A stretch of DNA of 64,000 nucleotides from Winogradskyella echinorum (GTDB lineage: Bacteria; Bacteroidota; Bacteroidia; Flavobacteriales; Flavobacteriaceae), in NCBI RefSeq assembly GCF_014297365.1, contig NZ_JACOQD010000001.1, forward strand, positions 1,488,001 through 1,552,000. The letters are read 5' to 3'. Position numbers and translations under genes: made by a program. Below the pieces are notes generated by a model. That model had not been told where the DNA came from. It saw only the letters and a list, made by a program, of their open reading frames with translations, and searched no databases. Positions 43,854 through 52,766 of this stretch are shown one piece after another. Position 1 is the first letter of the stretch; every line of letters starts with the position of its first letter.

Positions 43854-46697
43854 TTAATGTGCCTCCAACCAATTTAAACCTGTATCTACTTCAACATCTA
43901 AAGGGACTTCTAATTTATAGGCGTTTTCCATTTCGGTTTTAATTAATGTAGTGAGTTCTTCGAGTTCTGGTTTGTAAATGTCAAAGACCAATTCATCATG
44001 TACTTGTAAAAGCATTTTAGATTTATAATTACCAGCTTCTAATTTGTTATAAATATTTATCATGGCAATTTTTATAATATCTGCAGCGCTTCCTTGAATT
44101 GGTGCATTTACGGCATTTCGTTCTGCAGCACCTCTAACCACAGCGTTACGCGAGTTGATGTCTTTTAAATAACGACGACGACCCAAAACGGTTTGCACAT
44201 AACCATGGTCTCTCGCAAAATCAACTTGCTTACTCATGTAGGCTTTTAGTTTCGGATAAGTTTCGTAATAAGTATCGATAAGGTCTTTGGCTTCACCTCG
44301 TGACAAATCGGTTTGGTTACTTAACCCAAAAGCAGACACACCATAGATAATTCCAAAATTGACAGTTTTGGCATTACTACGTTGTTCTCTAGTGACTTCC
44401 GCTAATGGCACATTAAAAACGCGCGAGGCGGTTGATGCATGAATATCCTCACCGTTCTTAAAAGCCTCTATCATATTTTCTTCCTCACTTAAAGCGGCAA
44501 TAATTCGTAGTTCTATTTGCGAATAATCGGCAGCAAGTAAAATGTATTCTTCGTTTCTTGGTACAAATGCTTTTCTAACTTGACGACCACGTTCTGTTCG
44601 GATAGGTATATTCTGTAAATTTGGATTGTTACTACTTAAACGACCAGTTGCAGCAACGGTTTGCATGTAATCGGTATGAACACGACCAGTAATCTCTTCA
44701 ACTTGAAGCGGTAATGCATCAACATAAGTACTTTTTAATTTACTAAGGCCTCTGTAATCTAAAATTTGCTGAATAATGGCATGATCTTTTGCTAAATAAG
44801 ATAAGATATCTTCACCTGTAGCGTATTGTCCTGTTTTAGTTTTCTTTGGTTTATCTACCAATTTCATTTTTTCAAAAAGCACGATACCTAATTGTTTTGG
44901 TGAGGCAATATTAAATTCTTCGCCTGCAGCTTCATAAATACTTTTTTCAAGATTTTGAATATCGTCATTTAACGCTTCGGATAGCGAATTTAAAAAGTCT
45001 TTATCGAGGTTAATCCCTTCTAATTCCATTGCTGCCAAAACACGAAGTAGTGGAATTTCAATCTCATCGAATAATTTTTGGGTATTGGCTTCGCCTAATT
45101 CTTTTTCAAAATGTTCTTTGAGTTGTAAAGTGATGTCTGCATCTTCAACAGCATATTCAGTCTGTTTTTCTAATGGCACCTCACGCATGGACAACTGATT
45201 CTTCCCTTTTTTACCAATGAGTTCTGTGATGGAAATTGGTGTATAATTGAGGTAAGTTTCTGCTAAAACATCCATATTATGTCGCATATCTGGATTTATG
45301 AGATAATGTGCTAACATGGTATCGAACAATTTGCCTTTTACTTCAATATTGTATTTGGCTAAAACCTTAATGTCGTATTTTAAATTCTGACCAATTTTTT
45401 CAATGTTTTCATCTTCAAAAAAAGGTCTAAAGATTTCTATTAATTCTTGTGCTTCATTTCTATCTTCTGGAAATGGCACATAAAAACCTTTACCTGGTTC
45501 CCAAGAAAAAGCAATACCAACCAATTCGGCAGTCAACGGATTTAAACCTGTGGTCTCCGTATCAAAGCATACAGAAGTTTGACTCATTAAATTCTTTACA
45601 AACAGTTTTGTTGCCATGCCTGAGGCTACACTTTGATAAAAATGTGAGGTCGTTTCGGCAGTTTTTCGTGTAAATTCTGAAACGGCTTCTGTCGCTGATG
45701 GTTCGGCACCACCAAACAATGAAAATTGTCCTGCACCTGCTGATTTTTCTTCTTTTGGAGTGGTCTTAGGTGCTTCTTGATTTTGCGTAGTATCGGTTTG
45801 AGTTGCTGGCTCACCAGAGGTAAACGTTTTCAAGAAATTGTCGGTTAATCTTCTAAATTCTAACTCTTGAAAAATTTCTTTTACTTTTTCAACATCTGGA
45901 TGATCGAGTTCAAAATCTTTAGCATTAAACGTTACAGGGACATCTAGCATAATGGTAGCTAATTGTTTAGAAAGTAACCCAAGCTCTTTATTGGCTTCAA
46001 TCTTTTCTTTCATTTTGCCTTTAAGCTCATGTGTATTGGCTAAAAGGTTTTCCATACTTCCATATGCAGCTAAAAATTTCTTAGCTGTTTTTTCACCGAC
46101 ACCAGGTAAGCCTGGAATATTATCACTAGAGTCTCCCATCATGCCTAAAAAATCAATGACTTGCATTGGGTCAGTAACTTCAAATTTCTTTTGAACTTCA
46201 GGAATTCCCCAAGTCTCATAGCCACCACCAAAAACAGGCCTGTACATAAAGATGTTTTCGGTAACTAGTTGTGCAAAATCTTTATCTGGAGTTACCATAT
46301 AGGTTTTATAACCTTCTTTTTCGGCTTGGCGTGATAGTGTTCCAATAACATCATCGGCTTCGTAACCTTCCTTTACCATGATAGGAATATGCATCGCTTC
46401 GAGAATATTACATATGTGAGGAATTGCCGTTTTAATACCTTCTGGTGTTTCGTCTCTATTGGCTTTGTAAGCTTCAAACATTTCTACGCGGTCTACGCTA
46501 CCACCTTTATCAAAACAAACGGCTAAATGGTCTGGTCGCTCACGTTTTATAACATCTAGGAGTGAATTCATAAAGCCCATAATGGCTGAGGTATCTTCAC
46601 CTTTAGAGTTAATCCTTGGGTTTTTTATAAAAGCATAATACCCACGAAAAATTAAGGCATAGGCATCAACGAGAAAGAGACGTTTTTGGTCTGACAT
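43854..46697 (-). CDS. polA: DNA polymerase I
   Basis: A 947-residue three-domain enzyme. The 5'-3' flap exonuclease comes first (about 1-300; FDKGGSVDR, GDSSDNIPGLPGVGEKTA). The 3'-5' proofreading domain has an intact first motif, CFDTETTGLNP (near 378). The family A polymerase domain has ADYSQIELR, the O-helix region KTVNFGIIYG and QVHDELVFD. A Thr/Gln/Glu-rich linker (about 300-335) separates the first two domains. It acts in Okazaki fragment processing and repair. Confidence 0.97.
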   Translation of the reverse strand: MSDQKRLFLVDAYALIFRGYYAFIKNPRINSKGEDTSAIMGFMNSLLDVIKRERPDHLAVCFDKGGSVDRVEMFEAYKANRDETPEGIKTAIPHICNILEAMHIPIMVKEGYEADDVIGTLSRQAEKEGYKTYMVTPDKDFAQLVTENIFMYRPVFGGGYETWGIPEVQKKFEVTDPMQVIDFLGMMGDSSDNIPGLPGVGEKTAKKFLAAYGSMENLLANTHELKGKMKEKIEANKELGLLSKQLATIMLDVPVTFNAKDFELDHPDVEKVKEIFQELEFRRLTDNFLKTFTSGEPATQTDTTQNQEAPKTTPKEEKSAGAGQFSLFGGAEPSATEAVSEFTRKTAETTSHFYQSVASGMATKLFVKNLMSQTSVCFDTETTGLNPLTAELVGIAFSWEPGKGFYVPFPEDRNEAQELIEIFRPFFEDENIEKIGQNLKYDIKVLAKYNIEVKGKLFDTMLAHYLINPDMRHNMDVLAETYLNYTPISITELIGKKGKNQLSMREVPLEKQTEYAVEDADITLQLKEHFEKELGEANTQKLFDEIEIPLLRVLAAMELEGINLDKDFLNSLSEALNDDIQNLEKSIYEAAGEEFNIASPKQLGIVLFEKMKLVDKPKKTKTGQYATGEDILSYLAKDHAIIQQILDYRGLSKLKSTYVDALPLQVEEITGRVHTDYMQTVAATGRLSSNNPNLQNIPIRTERGRQVRKAFVPRNEEYILLAADYSQIELRIIAALSEEENMIEAFKNGEDIHASTASRVFNVPLAEVTREQRSNAKTVNFGIIYGVSAFGLSNQTDLSRGEAKDLIDTYYETYPKLKAYMSKQVDFARDHGYVQTVLGRRRYLKDINSRNAVVRGAAERNAVNAPIQGSAADIIKIAMINIYNKLEAGNYKSKMLLQVHDELVFDIYKPELEELTTLIKTEMENAYKLEVPLDVEVDTGLNWLEAH

Positions 46698-46787
46698 GAA
46701 ATTAAATTTTGAAGTCTATAAAACTACGAAAACTTAAGCGTTTAATTGAAATGCAATTCGTAATTTTCCACATTAAAATTTTTAAAG

Positions 46788-47717
46788 ATGTCAACATTCT
46801 CAATTGCTATACATGGAGGAGCCGGAACCTTAATAAAAGGACTTATGACTCCCGAATTAGAGTCAAAGTATAAAGCAGCTCTTCAACTTGCTTTAGACAA
46901 AGGTTATGATGTATTACATTCGGGTAAAACAGCAATTGAAGCCGTTGAAGAAGCCGTAAAAATATTAGAAGATTCGTATTTGTTTAATGCAGGTAAAGGA
47001 TCTGTTTTTACAGCAACAGAAACTCACGAAATGGATGCCAGTATTATGGATGGCAAAACACTGAATGCTGGAGCTGTTAGCTTAATAACTGGTATAAAAA
47101 ACCCTGTGTCTTTGGCGCGCGATGTAATGGAAAAAAGTGAACATGTATTTTTAGCTGGAGAAGGGGCGATGAAGTTCGCTAAAGAACTCGATTATAAGTT
47201 GGAGGATGTTTCTTATTTCTATGATGAATTTAGGCACAAACAATGGTTAGAAATAAAAGATACTGATAGTTTTCAGTTAGATCATAGTACTAAGAAAGAT
47301 TCTAAATTTGGAACCGTTGGAGCGGTAGCTTGTGACCAAAACGGCAACATTGCAGCAGCAACTTCTACAGGTGGTATGACCAATAAAAAATGGGGACGTG
47401 TAGGTGATTCTCCAATGATTGGTGCTGGAAATTATGCCAACAATAAAACGTGTGCTATTAGTTGTACCGGAAGTGGTGAATTTTTTATAAGAGGTGTTGT
47501 AGCTTATGATGTTGCTTGCTTAATGGAACATAAAAACATGAGTTTAGAAGATGCTTCTAACGAGGTTATACATAAAAGGATTCTAGAAATTGGGGGAGAT
47601 GGAGGTTTAATTGCTGTGGATACTTATGGCAATATAGCGATGCCATTTAATACAGAAGGTATGTATCGTGCTTGTAAATCTTCAGGCGGAAGAGAAGAAA
47701 TTTTAATCTATAAATAA
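46788..47717 (+). CDS. Isoaspartyl peptidase / beta-aspartyl dipeptidase (Ntn hydrolase)
   Basis: A 309-residue IaaA/plant-type asparaginase. N-terminal AIHGGAGT is present. The autocleavage site KFGTVGAVA puts the nucleophile at Thr176, followed by GGMTNKKWGRVGDSPMIGAG and CTGSGEFFIRG, which form the substrate pocket. There is no signal peptide. Such enzymes split beta-Asp-Arg dipeptides, the product of cyanophycinase. cphB and cphA are 0.8-1.8 kb away, so this is probably the second step of cyanophycin breakdown. Its stop overlaps the next start (TAATG). Confidence 0.92.
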   Translation: MSTFSIAIHGGAGTLIKGLMTPELESKYKAALQLALDKGYDVLHSGKTAIEAVEEAVKILEDSYLFNAGKGSVFTATETHEMDASIMDGKTLNAGAVSLITGIKNPVSLARDVMEKSEHVFLAGEGAMKFAKELDYKLEDVSYFYDEFRHKQWLEIKDTDSFQLDHSTKKDSKFGTVGAVACDQNGNIAAATSTGGMTNKKWGRVGDSPMIGAGNYANNKTCAISCTGSGEFFIRGVVAYDVACLMEHKNMSLEDASNEVIHKRILEIGGDGGLIAVDTYGNIAMPFNTEGMYRACKSSGGREEILIYK

Positions 47718-48547
47718 TGGTTGTTAGGCAATTAGGTAATGTAGATTTTGAAACTATAATGGACTGTTTTCTGTTGTCGTTTGAAAATTACTTTGTACAA
47801 ATGCCAACAGATCATAACTTTTATCGTGAACGTTGGAAAGCGGCTGGAGTACGTTATGATTTATCTTATGGTATGTTTGATGGTGATAAATTAGTTGGCT
47901 TTATCATCAATGCTATAGATTATCGTCAAGGTCATTTAATAGCCTATAATTCTGGTACAGGAGTGATTCCTGAATATAGAGGACAGCTTATTGTTAAAGA
48001 GATTTACGATTATGCAATTCCTGTTTTAATTAAAAACGGAATTACAAAATGCCAACTCGAAGTGATTACCGAAAATGAAAAAGCGATTAAATCTTATGAA
48101 GGTATAGGATTTAAAAATTGTAAATATTATAAATGTTTTTCGGGTACAATTCTTGTCGTAACTAAAAATGAATATAGCGTAAAAGAGTTAGATTTTGATA
48201 TGGTTAATTGGAACGATATACCAAATCAAGAATTTTACTCTTGGGATAACCAAAATAATAGTCTAGAAAAAGGGAATTATAAATATTTTCAAGTTTTAGT
48301 TGAAAACGAAGTACAATCTTTTTTTGTAATTAACCCCGAAAATGGATACATCGCTCAACTTGAAGTTTTAATTGAAACATCAACTAGTTGGCCAACACTT
48401 TTTTCTGCGATTCAATCTATACAGAAAGATGTTAGAATTAATAATATTGATGATAGGTTAACCGCTAAAATTAAAGCTGTTGATATGTATGGTTTAAACA
48501 ATACTGTAGACCAATTTGAAATGGAATTAGATTTAAAAAACAATTAG
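47717..48547 (+). CDS. GNAT-family N-acetyltransferase, cyanophycin-locus associated
   Basis: A 276-residue protein. The N-terminal half (about 1-145) is a GNAT fold with the acetyl-CoA loop in VIPEYRGQLIVKEI and the C-terminal motif NEKAIKSYEGIGF. The second half (about 150-276) resembles a degenerate second acetyltransferase domain (SWPTLFSAIQSIQ, INNIDDR) without a recognisable cofactor loop. It is translationally coupled to the isoaspartyl peptidase gene and converges on cphB. The substrate is unknown; an amino acid or dipeptide from cyanophycin turnover is a guess from context. Confidence 0.8.
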   Translation: MVVRQLGNVDFETIMDCFLLSFENYFVQMPTDHNFYRERWKAAGVRYDLSYGMFDGDKLVGFIINAIDYRQGHLIAYNSGTGVIPEYRGQLIVKEIYDYAIPVLIKNGITKCQLEVITENEKAIKSYEGIGFKNCKYYKCFSGTILVVTKNEYSVKELDFDMVNWNDIPNQEFYSWDNQNNSLEKGNYKYFQVLVENEVQSFFVINPENGYIAQLEVLIETSTSWPTLFSAIQSIQKDVRINNIDDRLTAKIKAVDMYGLNNTVDQFEMELDLKNN

Positions 48548-48553
48548 TAGAAG

Positions 48554-49414
48554 CTATATAAAAGGAGCTTCAATAGGGAGAACTTCTATTTTTTTGTTTT
48601 TAATATTAAAACGGTCACCATTAGATAAAATATGAGTTTTTAGATTTGTGAGCGACATTGGTGTTCCTTCCTTAAGAACACTGTGATTATTGTGTTTAAT
48701 TTTTCGACCATCAAAAATTATAACCATTCCAGAGCCAATTATTTCAAAATGGTTGTTTTTAATTATTAATCCAGTGTCTTCAGCCAAACCAATACCAATC
48801 AGTTTTGGAAATTGAGCAACAGCTTCAGATATGCGTCCAAATCGACCTCTCTTTATAAAGTGTGTATCGATTATCAGTTCAGGGATTAACCCTAAGCCTT
48901 TATACATATTTACAGCACCTTTAATAAAAGATTCGGAAGCACTTCCACCGGCAATCATTTCTTTTGCCATTGCCATAGCACCTGCACTAGTACCTGCTAT
49001 CACAAAACCTTTTTCGTTTTTATAACGATCTACCAAAATGGTATGAATCGTTGTACCACTAATCTTATCTGTGATTTTAGATTGATCACCACCAGAAAAC
49101 ATTACACAATCTGCATTTTTTATTAGTTCTATAGAGTTTTCTTTTTCAGAATCTTCTTTAGATCTTATATCTAAAACAGTAACATTGTTACAACCCAAAG
49201 TTGTAAACGCAGTTAAATAATTTTCACCAACTTCAACTGGAATGCTCGATGCCGTTGGAATTACAACTATCTCAGCGTCAATACCACCAGCTTCTTTAAC
49301 GACATGGTATAAAATACCTTCGTCAATAAATTCTAAGGTATACATCTCATCGGCTTCAATACCTTTATCTTCATTTCCACCTATTGGTATCAAGGTTCCC
49401 TTAATCTTCTGCAT
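48554..49414 (-). CDS. cphB: Cyanophycinase
   Basis: A 286-residue serine exopeptidase of family S51 that releases beta-Asp-Arg dipeptides from cyanophycin. The nucleophile elbow is GTSAGAMAM (Ser143); PIGGNEDKG near the N-terminus and MFSGGDQSKI are also typical. There is no signal peptide, so it is the intracellular CphB type and not exported CphE. It is divergent from cphA (110 bp apart) and convergent with the GNAT gene (6 bp apart). Confidence 0.92.
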   Translation of the reverse strand: MQKIKGTLIPIGGNEDKGIEADEMYTLEFIDEGILYHVVKEAGGIDAEIVVIPTASSIPVEVGENYLTAFTTLGCNNVTVLDIRSKEDSEKENSIELIKNADCVMFSGGDQSKITDKISGTTIHTILVDRYKNEKGFVIAGTSAGAMAMAKEMIAGGSASESFIKGAVNMYKGLGLIPELIIDTHFIKRGRFGRISEAVAQFPKLIGIGLAEDTGLIIKNNHFEIIGSGMVIIFDGRKIKHNNHSVLKEGTPMSLTNLKTHILSNGDRFNIKNKKIEVLPIEAPFI

Positions 49415-49524
49415 AATTTTAATCTAAAATATTGAGCAAAAATAAGTGAAATTTTCTATTGAAAAATACTATATTTATAATCTTTCACTAACAAAACTAA
49501 CCTATTGCTAAAAAACCAACTACA

Positions 49525-52167
49525 ATGGAAATAAGAAGTATAAACGCCATGCGAGGACCAAACTATTGGTCAGTAAGAAGACATAAGTTAATTGTAATGG
49601 TTTTAGATCTCGAAGAAATGGAAGAACTACCATCTAATAAAATTGATGGTTTTCCAGAGCGATTAAAAGCTATGTTTCCAAGCATGTATTCTCATCGTTG
49701 TTCTGAGGGTTGCGAAGGTGGTTTTTTTATGCGTGTGGATGAAGGTACTTGGATGGGCCATGTTATTGAGCATATTGCTTTAGAGATTCAAACTTTAGCA
49801 GGAATGGATACAGGTTTTGGTAGAACACGAGGTTATGGAGAAAAAGGTGTTTATAATGTAGTTTTTTCCTATATGGAAGAGTCTGTAGGACGATATGCAG
49901 CTAAATCTGCTGTCCGTATTTGTGAGGCACTAATAGCAGGAGAAGATTATGATTTAGCAGAAGATATTCAAGAAATGCGCGAGCTGAGAGAAGCAGATCG
50001 CTTAGGTCCAAGTACTGGTTCTATTGTTGCGGAAGCTGAAGCAAGAGGAATTCCTTGGATTCGTTTAAATAAATATTCACTTTGTCAATTAGGATATGGT
50101 GCAAATCAAAAAAGGATTCAAGCAACTGTAACCTCGGAAACAAGTAGTATTGGCGTAGAGTTGGCATGCGATAAAGAGGATACTAAATACCTATTAGAAC
50201 AAGCAGAAGTTGAAGTGCCAAAAGGTGATATAATTCGTCGGGAACGTAGTTTAAAAGAAGCTTGTCGTTATGTAGGTTTTCCTTTAGTAATTAAACCCAT
50301 AGATGGAAATCATGGTCGTGGTATTACAGTAGATATAAATAATTATGAAGATGCTTTAGTAGCATTCCATCATGCTAAAGAAAGCTCTAAAAGTGGAGCT
50401 ATTATTGTCGAAAAATTTATAGTTGGTGATGATTATAGATTATTAGTTATTAATAATAAATTGGTTGCTGGAGCCATTAGAACACCAGCACATGTTATTG
50501 GAGATGGCAAATCGACCGTACAAGAACTTATAGATAATGTTAATAGTGATCCTCGTCGTGGATTTGGACACGAAAATGTGCTAACACAAATAACAGTAAA
50601 TGAATTAACCAAAACCATTATAAAAGATGCTGGTTACACTTTGGAGTCTGTTATTGCTGAAGGTGAACGCTTAATTTTAAAAGATACAGCCAACTTAAGT
50701 ACAGGAGGAACGGCTGAAGATATTACAGATATTATTCACCCTGCTAATGTAAGTATGGCGGAACGAATTTCTAAAATTATAGATTTAGATATCTGTGGAA
50801 TTGATATAATGACTACTGATATTTCTAAACCTTTATCCGAAACTGGTGGAGCCGTATTAGAAGTCAATGCTGGTCCAGGATTTAGAATGCATTTAGCACC
50901 AACATCTGGATTACCAAGAAATGTGGCAGCTCCTGTAATAGATAAGTTATTCCCAATAAAAGGTGACACAGGTCGCATACCTATTATAGCCACTTCTGGT
51001 ACAAATGGAAAAACTACAACCACTAGATTGATTGCACATATCGCGAAGATGAAAGGTTATCGTGTTGGTTATACAACCAGTGATGGTGTTTATATACAGA
51101 ATAGATTACTAATGACTGGTGATTGTACTGGTCCAGCTAGTGCAGAATTTGTGCTTAAAGATCCAACTGTAAACTTTGCGGTTTTAGAATGTGCAAGAGG
51201 AGGATTGCTACGAGCAGGTTTGGGTTTTAAAAAATGTGATGTAGCAGTAGTTACAAATGTTGCAGAAGATCATTTAGGTTTAAAAGGCATACATACTATT
51301 GAGCAGTTAGCAAAGGTTAAAGCTGTAGTGCCAGAAACCGTTTTACCAGATGGTTATGCTATTTTAAATGCAGATGATGATTTGGTGTATGATATGAGAC
51401 GCAATGTAGATTGTAATGTGGCCTTATTTTCTATGGACGAAAATAATCCTCGTATCAAAGCCTTGCAGCGCTTAAATGGTATTACAGCTGTATATGAGAA
51501 TGGTTATGTAACTATTTGTAGAGGAGAATGGAAAATGCGTTTAATGAAAGCAGAAGATATTCCATTGACTTATGGAGGAAAAGCCAAATTTATGATTCAA
51601 AATGTACTAGCTGCTGTTTTAGCTGCTCACGTACAGGGTATTAGTATAGAGGATATGAAAGCAGGTTTAGAAACTTTTATTCCTTCCGCGACCCAAACTC
51701 CAGGACGTTTAAATTTATTCGAATTTAATAACTTTAGTATATTATTAGATTATGCGCATAACCCAGCAGGTATGCGAGCATTACAGAAATTTACGGATGA
51801 GTTAGAAGCGACGGTAAAAGTTGGTATCATAGCTGGTATAGGTGATAGACGAGTAGAGGATAATAATGAAATGGGAAGCATAGCTGCTGAAATGTTTGAT
51901 GAAATAATTATACGACAAGACAAGCGCCTGCGAGGAAAAACAGAAGAGGAACTTATTAAAATGCTAAACGATGGCATTAAAATGAAAGATCCCAATAAGA
52001 AAACTACCATTATACCTTCTGAGAAAGAAGCCATTAAATTCGCTGTAAAAAATGCTGTAAAAGGTTCTCTTATTATTTTATGTAGTGATGTTATTCCTGA
52101 TGCTTTAGACTTGGTAAAGAAATTTAAAGAGCAAGAAGCCAGAGGCGAATTAAATTACGCTGATTGA
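49525..52167 (+). CDS. cphA: Cyanophycin synthetase
   Basis: An 880-residue CphA that polymerises aspartate and arginine into multi-L-arginyl-poly-L-aspartate using ATP. Domains in order: N-terminal domain (about 1-160), ATP-grasp (about 165-480, HGRGITVDIN) that adds Asp, and a Mur-ligase-like domain (about 485-880) with intact P-loop ATSGTNGKTTTTR near 489-501 and LDYAHNPAG that adds Arg. The intact P-loop points to CphA1 rather than dipeptide-using CphA2. It has its own terminator. Confidence 0.96.
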   Translation: MEIRSINAMRGPNYWSVRRHKLIVMVLDLEEMEELPSNKIDGFPERLKAMFPSMYSHRCSEGCEGGFFMRVDEGTWMGHVIEHIALEIQTLAGMDTGFGRTRGYGEKGVYNVVFSYMEESVGRYAAKSAVRICEALIAGEDYDLAEDIQEMRELREADRLGPSTGSIVAEAEARGIPWIRLNKYSLCQLGYGANQKRIQATVTSETSSIGVELACDKEDTKYLLEQAEVEVPKGDIIRRERSLKEACRYVGFPLVIKPIDGNHGRGITVDINNYEDALVAFHHAKESSKSGAIIVEKFIVGDDYRLLVINNKLVAGAIRTPAHVIGDGKSTVQELIDNVNSDPRRGFGHENVLTQITVNELTKTIIKDAGYTLESVIAEGERLILKDTANLSTGGTAEDITDIIHPANVSMAERISKIIDLDICGIDIMTTDISKPLSETGGAVLEVNAGPGFRMHLAPTSGLPRNVAAPVIDKLFPIKGDTGRIPIIATSGTNGKTTTTRLIAHIAKMKGYRVGYTTSDGVYIQNRLLMTGDCTGPASAEFVLKDPTVNFAVLECARGGLLRAGLGFKKCDVAVVTNVAEDHLGLKGIHTIEQLAKVKAVVPETVLPDGYAILNADDDLVYDMRRNVDCNVALFSMDENNPRIKALQRLNGITAVYENGYVTICRGEWKMRLMKAEDIPLTYGGKAKFMIQNVLAAVLAAHVQGISIEDMKAGLETFIPSATQTPGRLNLFEFNNFSILLDYAHNPAGMRALQKFTDELEATVKVGIIAGIGDRRVEDNNEMGSIAAEMFDEIIIRQDKRLRGKTEEELIKMLNDGIKMKDPNKKTTIIPSEKEAIKFAVKNAVKGSLIILCSDVIPDALDLVKKFKEQEARGELNYAD

Positions 52168-52179
52168 TAATATGTGATA

Positions 52180-52214
52180 TAAAAAAAGCCGAAACATATG
52201 TTTCGGCTTTTTTG
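52180..52214. terminator. Bidirectional terminator between cphA and the small secreted protein
   Basis: A perfect 22-nt palindrome AGCCGAAACAT + complement (52188-52209) with A run on the left and T run on the right. It serves cphA on plus and the convergent small gene on minus. Confidence 0.92.
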
Positions 52215-52228
52215 TTAGTCTATATTTT

Positions 52229-52489
52229 CTAGCAAAGCTTTTTAGTCTTAACTCTAATCTGAAGACTTTTTCTGTAAGCTTTAATACTTATAATTTCGTT
52301 ACTCTTTTTACGATTCATTTTTAAAACCTTCGCTTTAACTTTAGCAGAAATGCGGGCTTCTTTAGCTTCAGGCTTTATAACTTTATTTGTTACAACAACC
52401 TCAGTTTCATTATTAACTATTACATCTTGCTGAGCAAATCCTGCTAGCGACATTGTTAAAAATAATATGATGAATAAACCTTTTTTCAT
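52229..52489 (-). CDS. Small secreted basic protein, unknown
   Basis: An 86-residue protein with a clear signal peptide (residues 1-19, cleavage near GFAQ). The mature part of about 66 residues is rich in Lys, Val and Ile and strongly basic (KVKAKVLKMNRKKSNE). It ends in a single Cys. No known domain is recognised. It is a single gene between the cyanophycin locus and an aldehyde dehydrogenase gene. Confidence 0.6.
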   Translation of the reverse strand: MKKGLFIILFLTMSLAGFAQQDVIVNNETEVVVTNKVIKPEAKEARISAKVKAKVLKMNRKKSNEIISIKAYRKSLQIRVKTKKLC

Positions 52490-52766
52490 AATAATGTGAG
52501 GGATTTTAATATTAACTTCGACTCAAAGAAACGTTAGATATTTGTTGTTAGTAAAAAATTTAGATGAAACAAGGCGATAAATAGATAACTGACAATTCAT
52601 GGTTAAAAACATCGATGAAGTGCATAAATTGAACTTTTAAGCCCCGTAAAATGGCTTAATTATTAATTTAATTCCGATTGCATAAATCATAATTAAGACT
52701 AAGAATTGAATCTATTAATGAAATACACAAAGCCAGCAGTAAGGCTAGTAAATACGCAGGTAAGGC

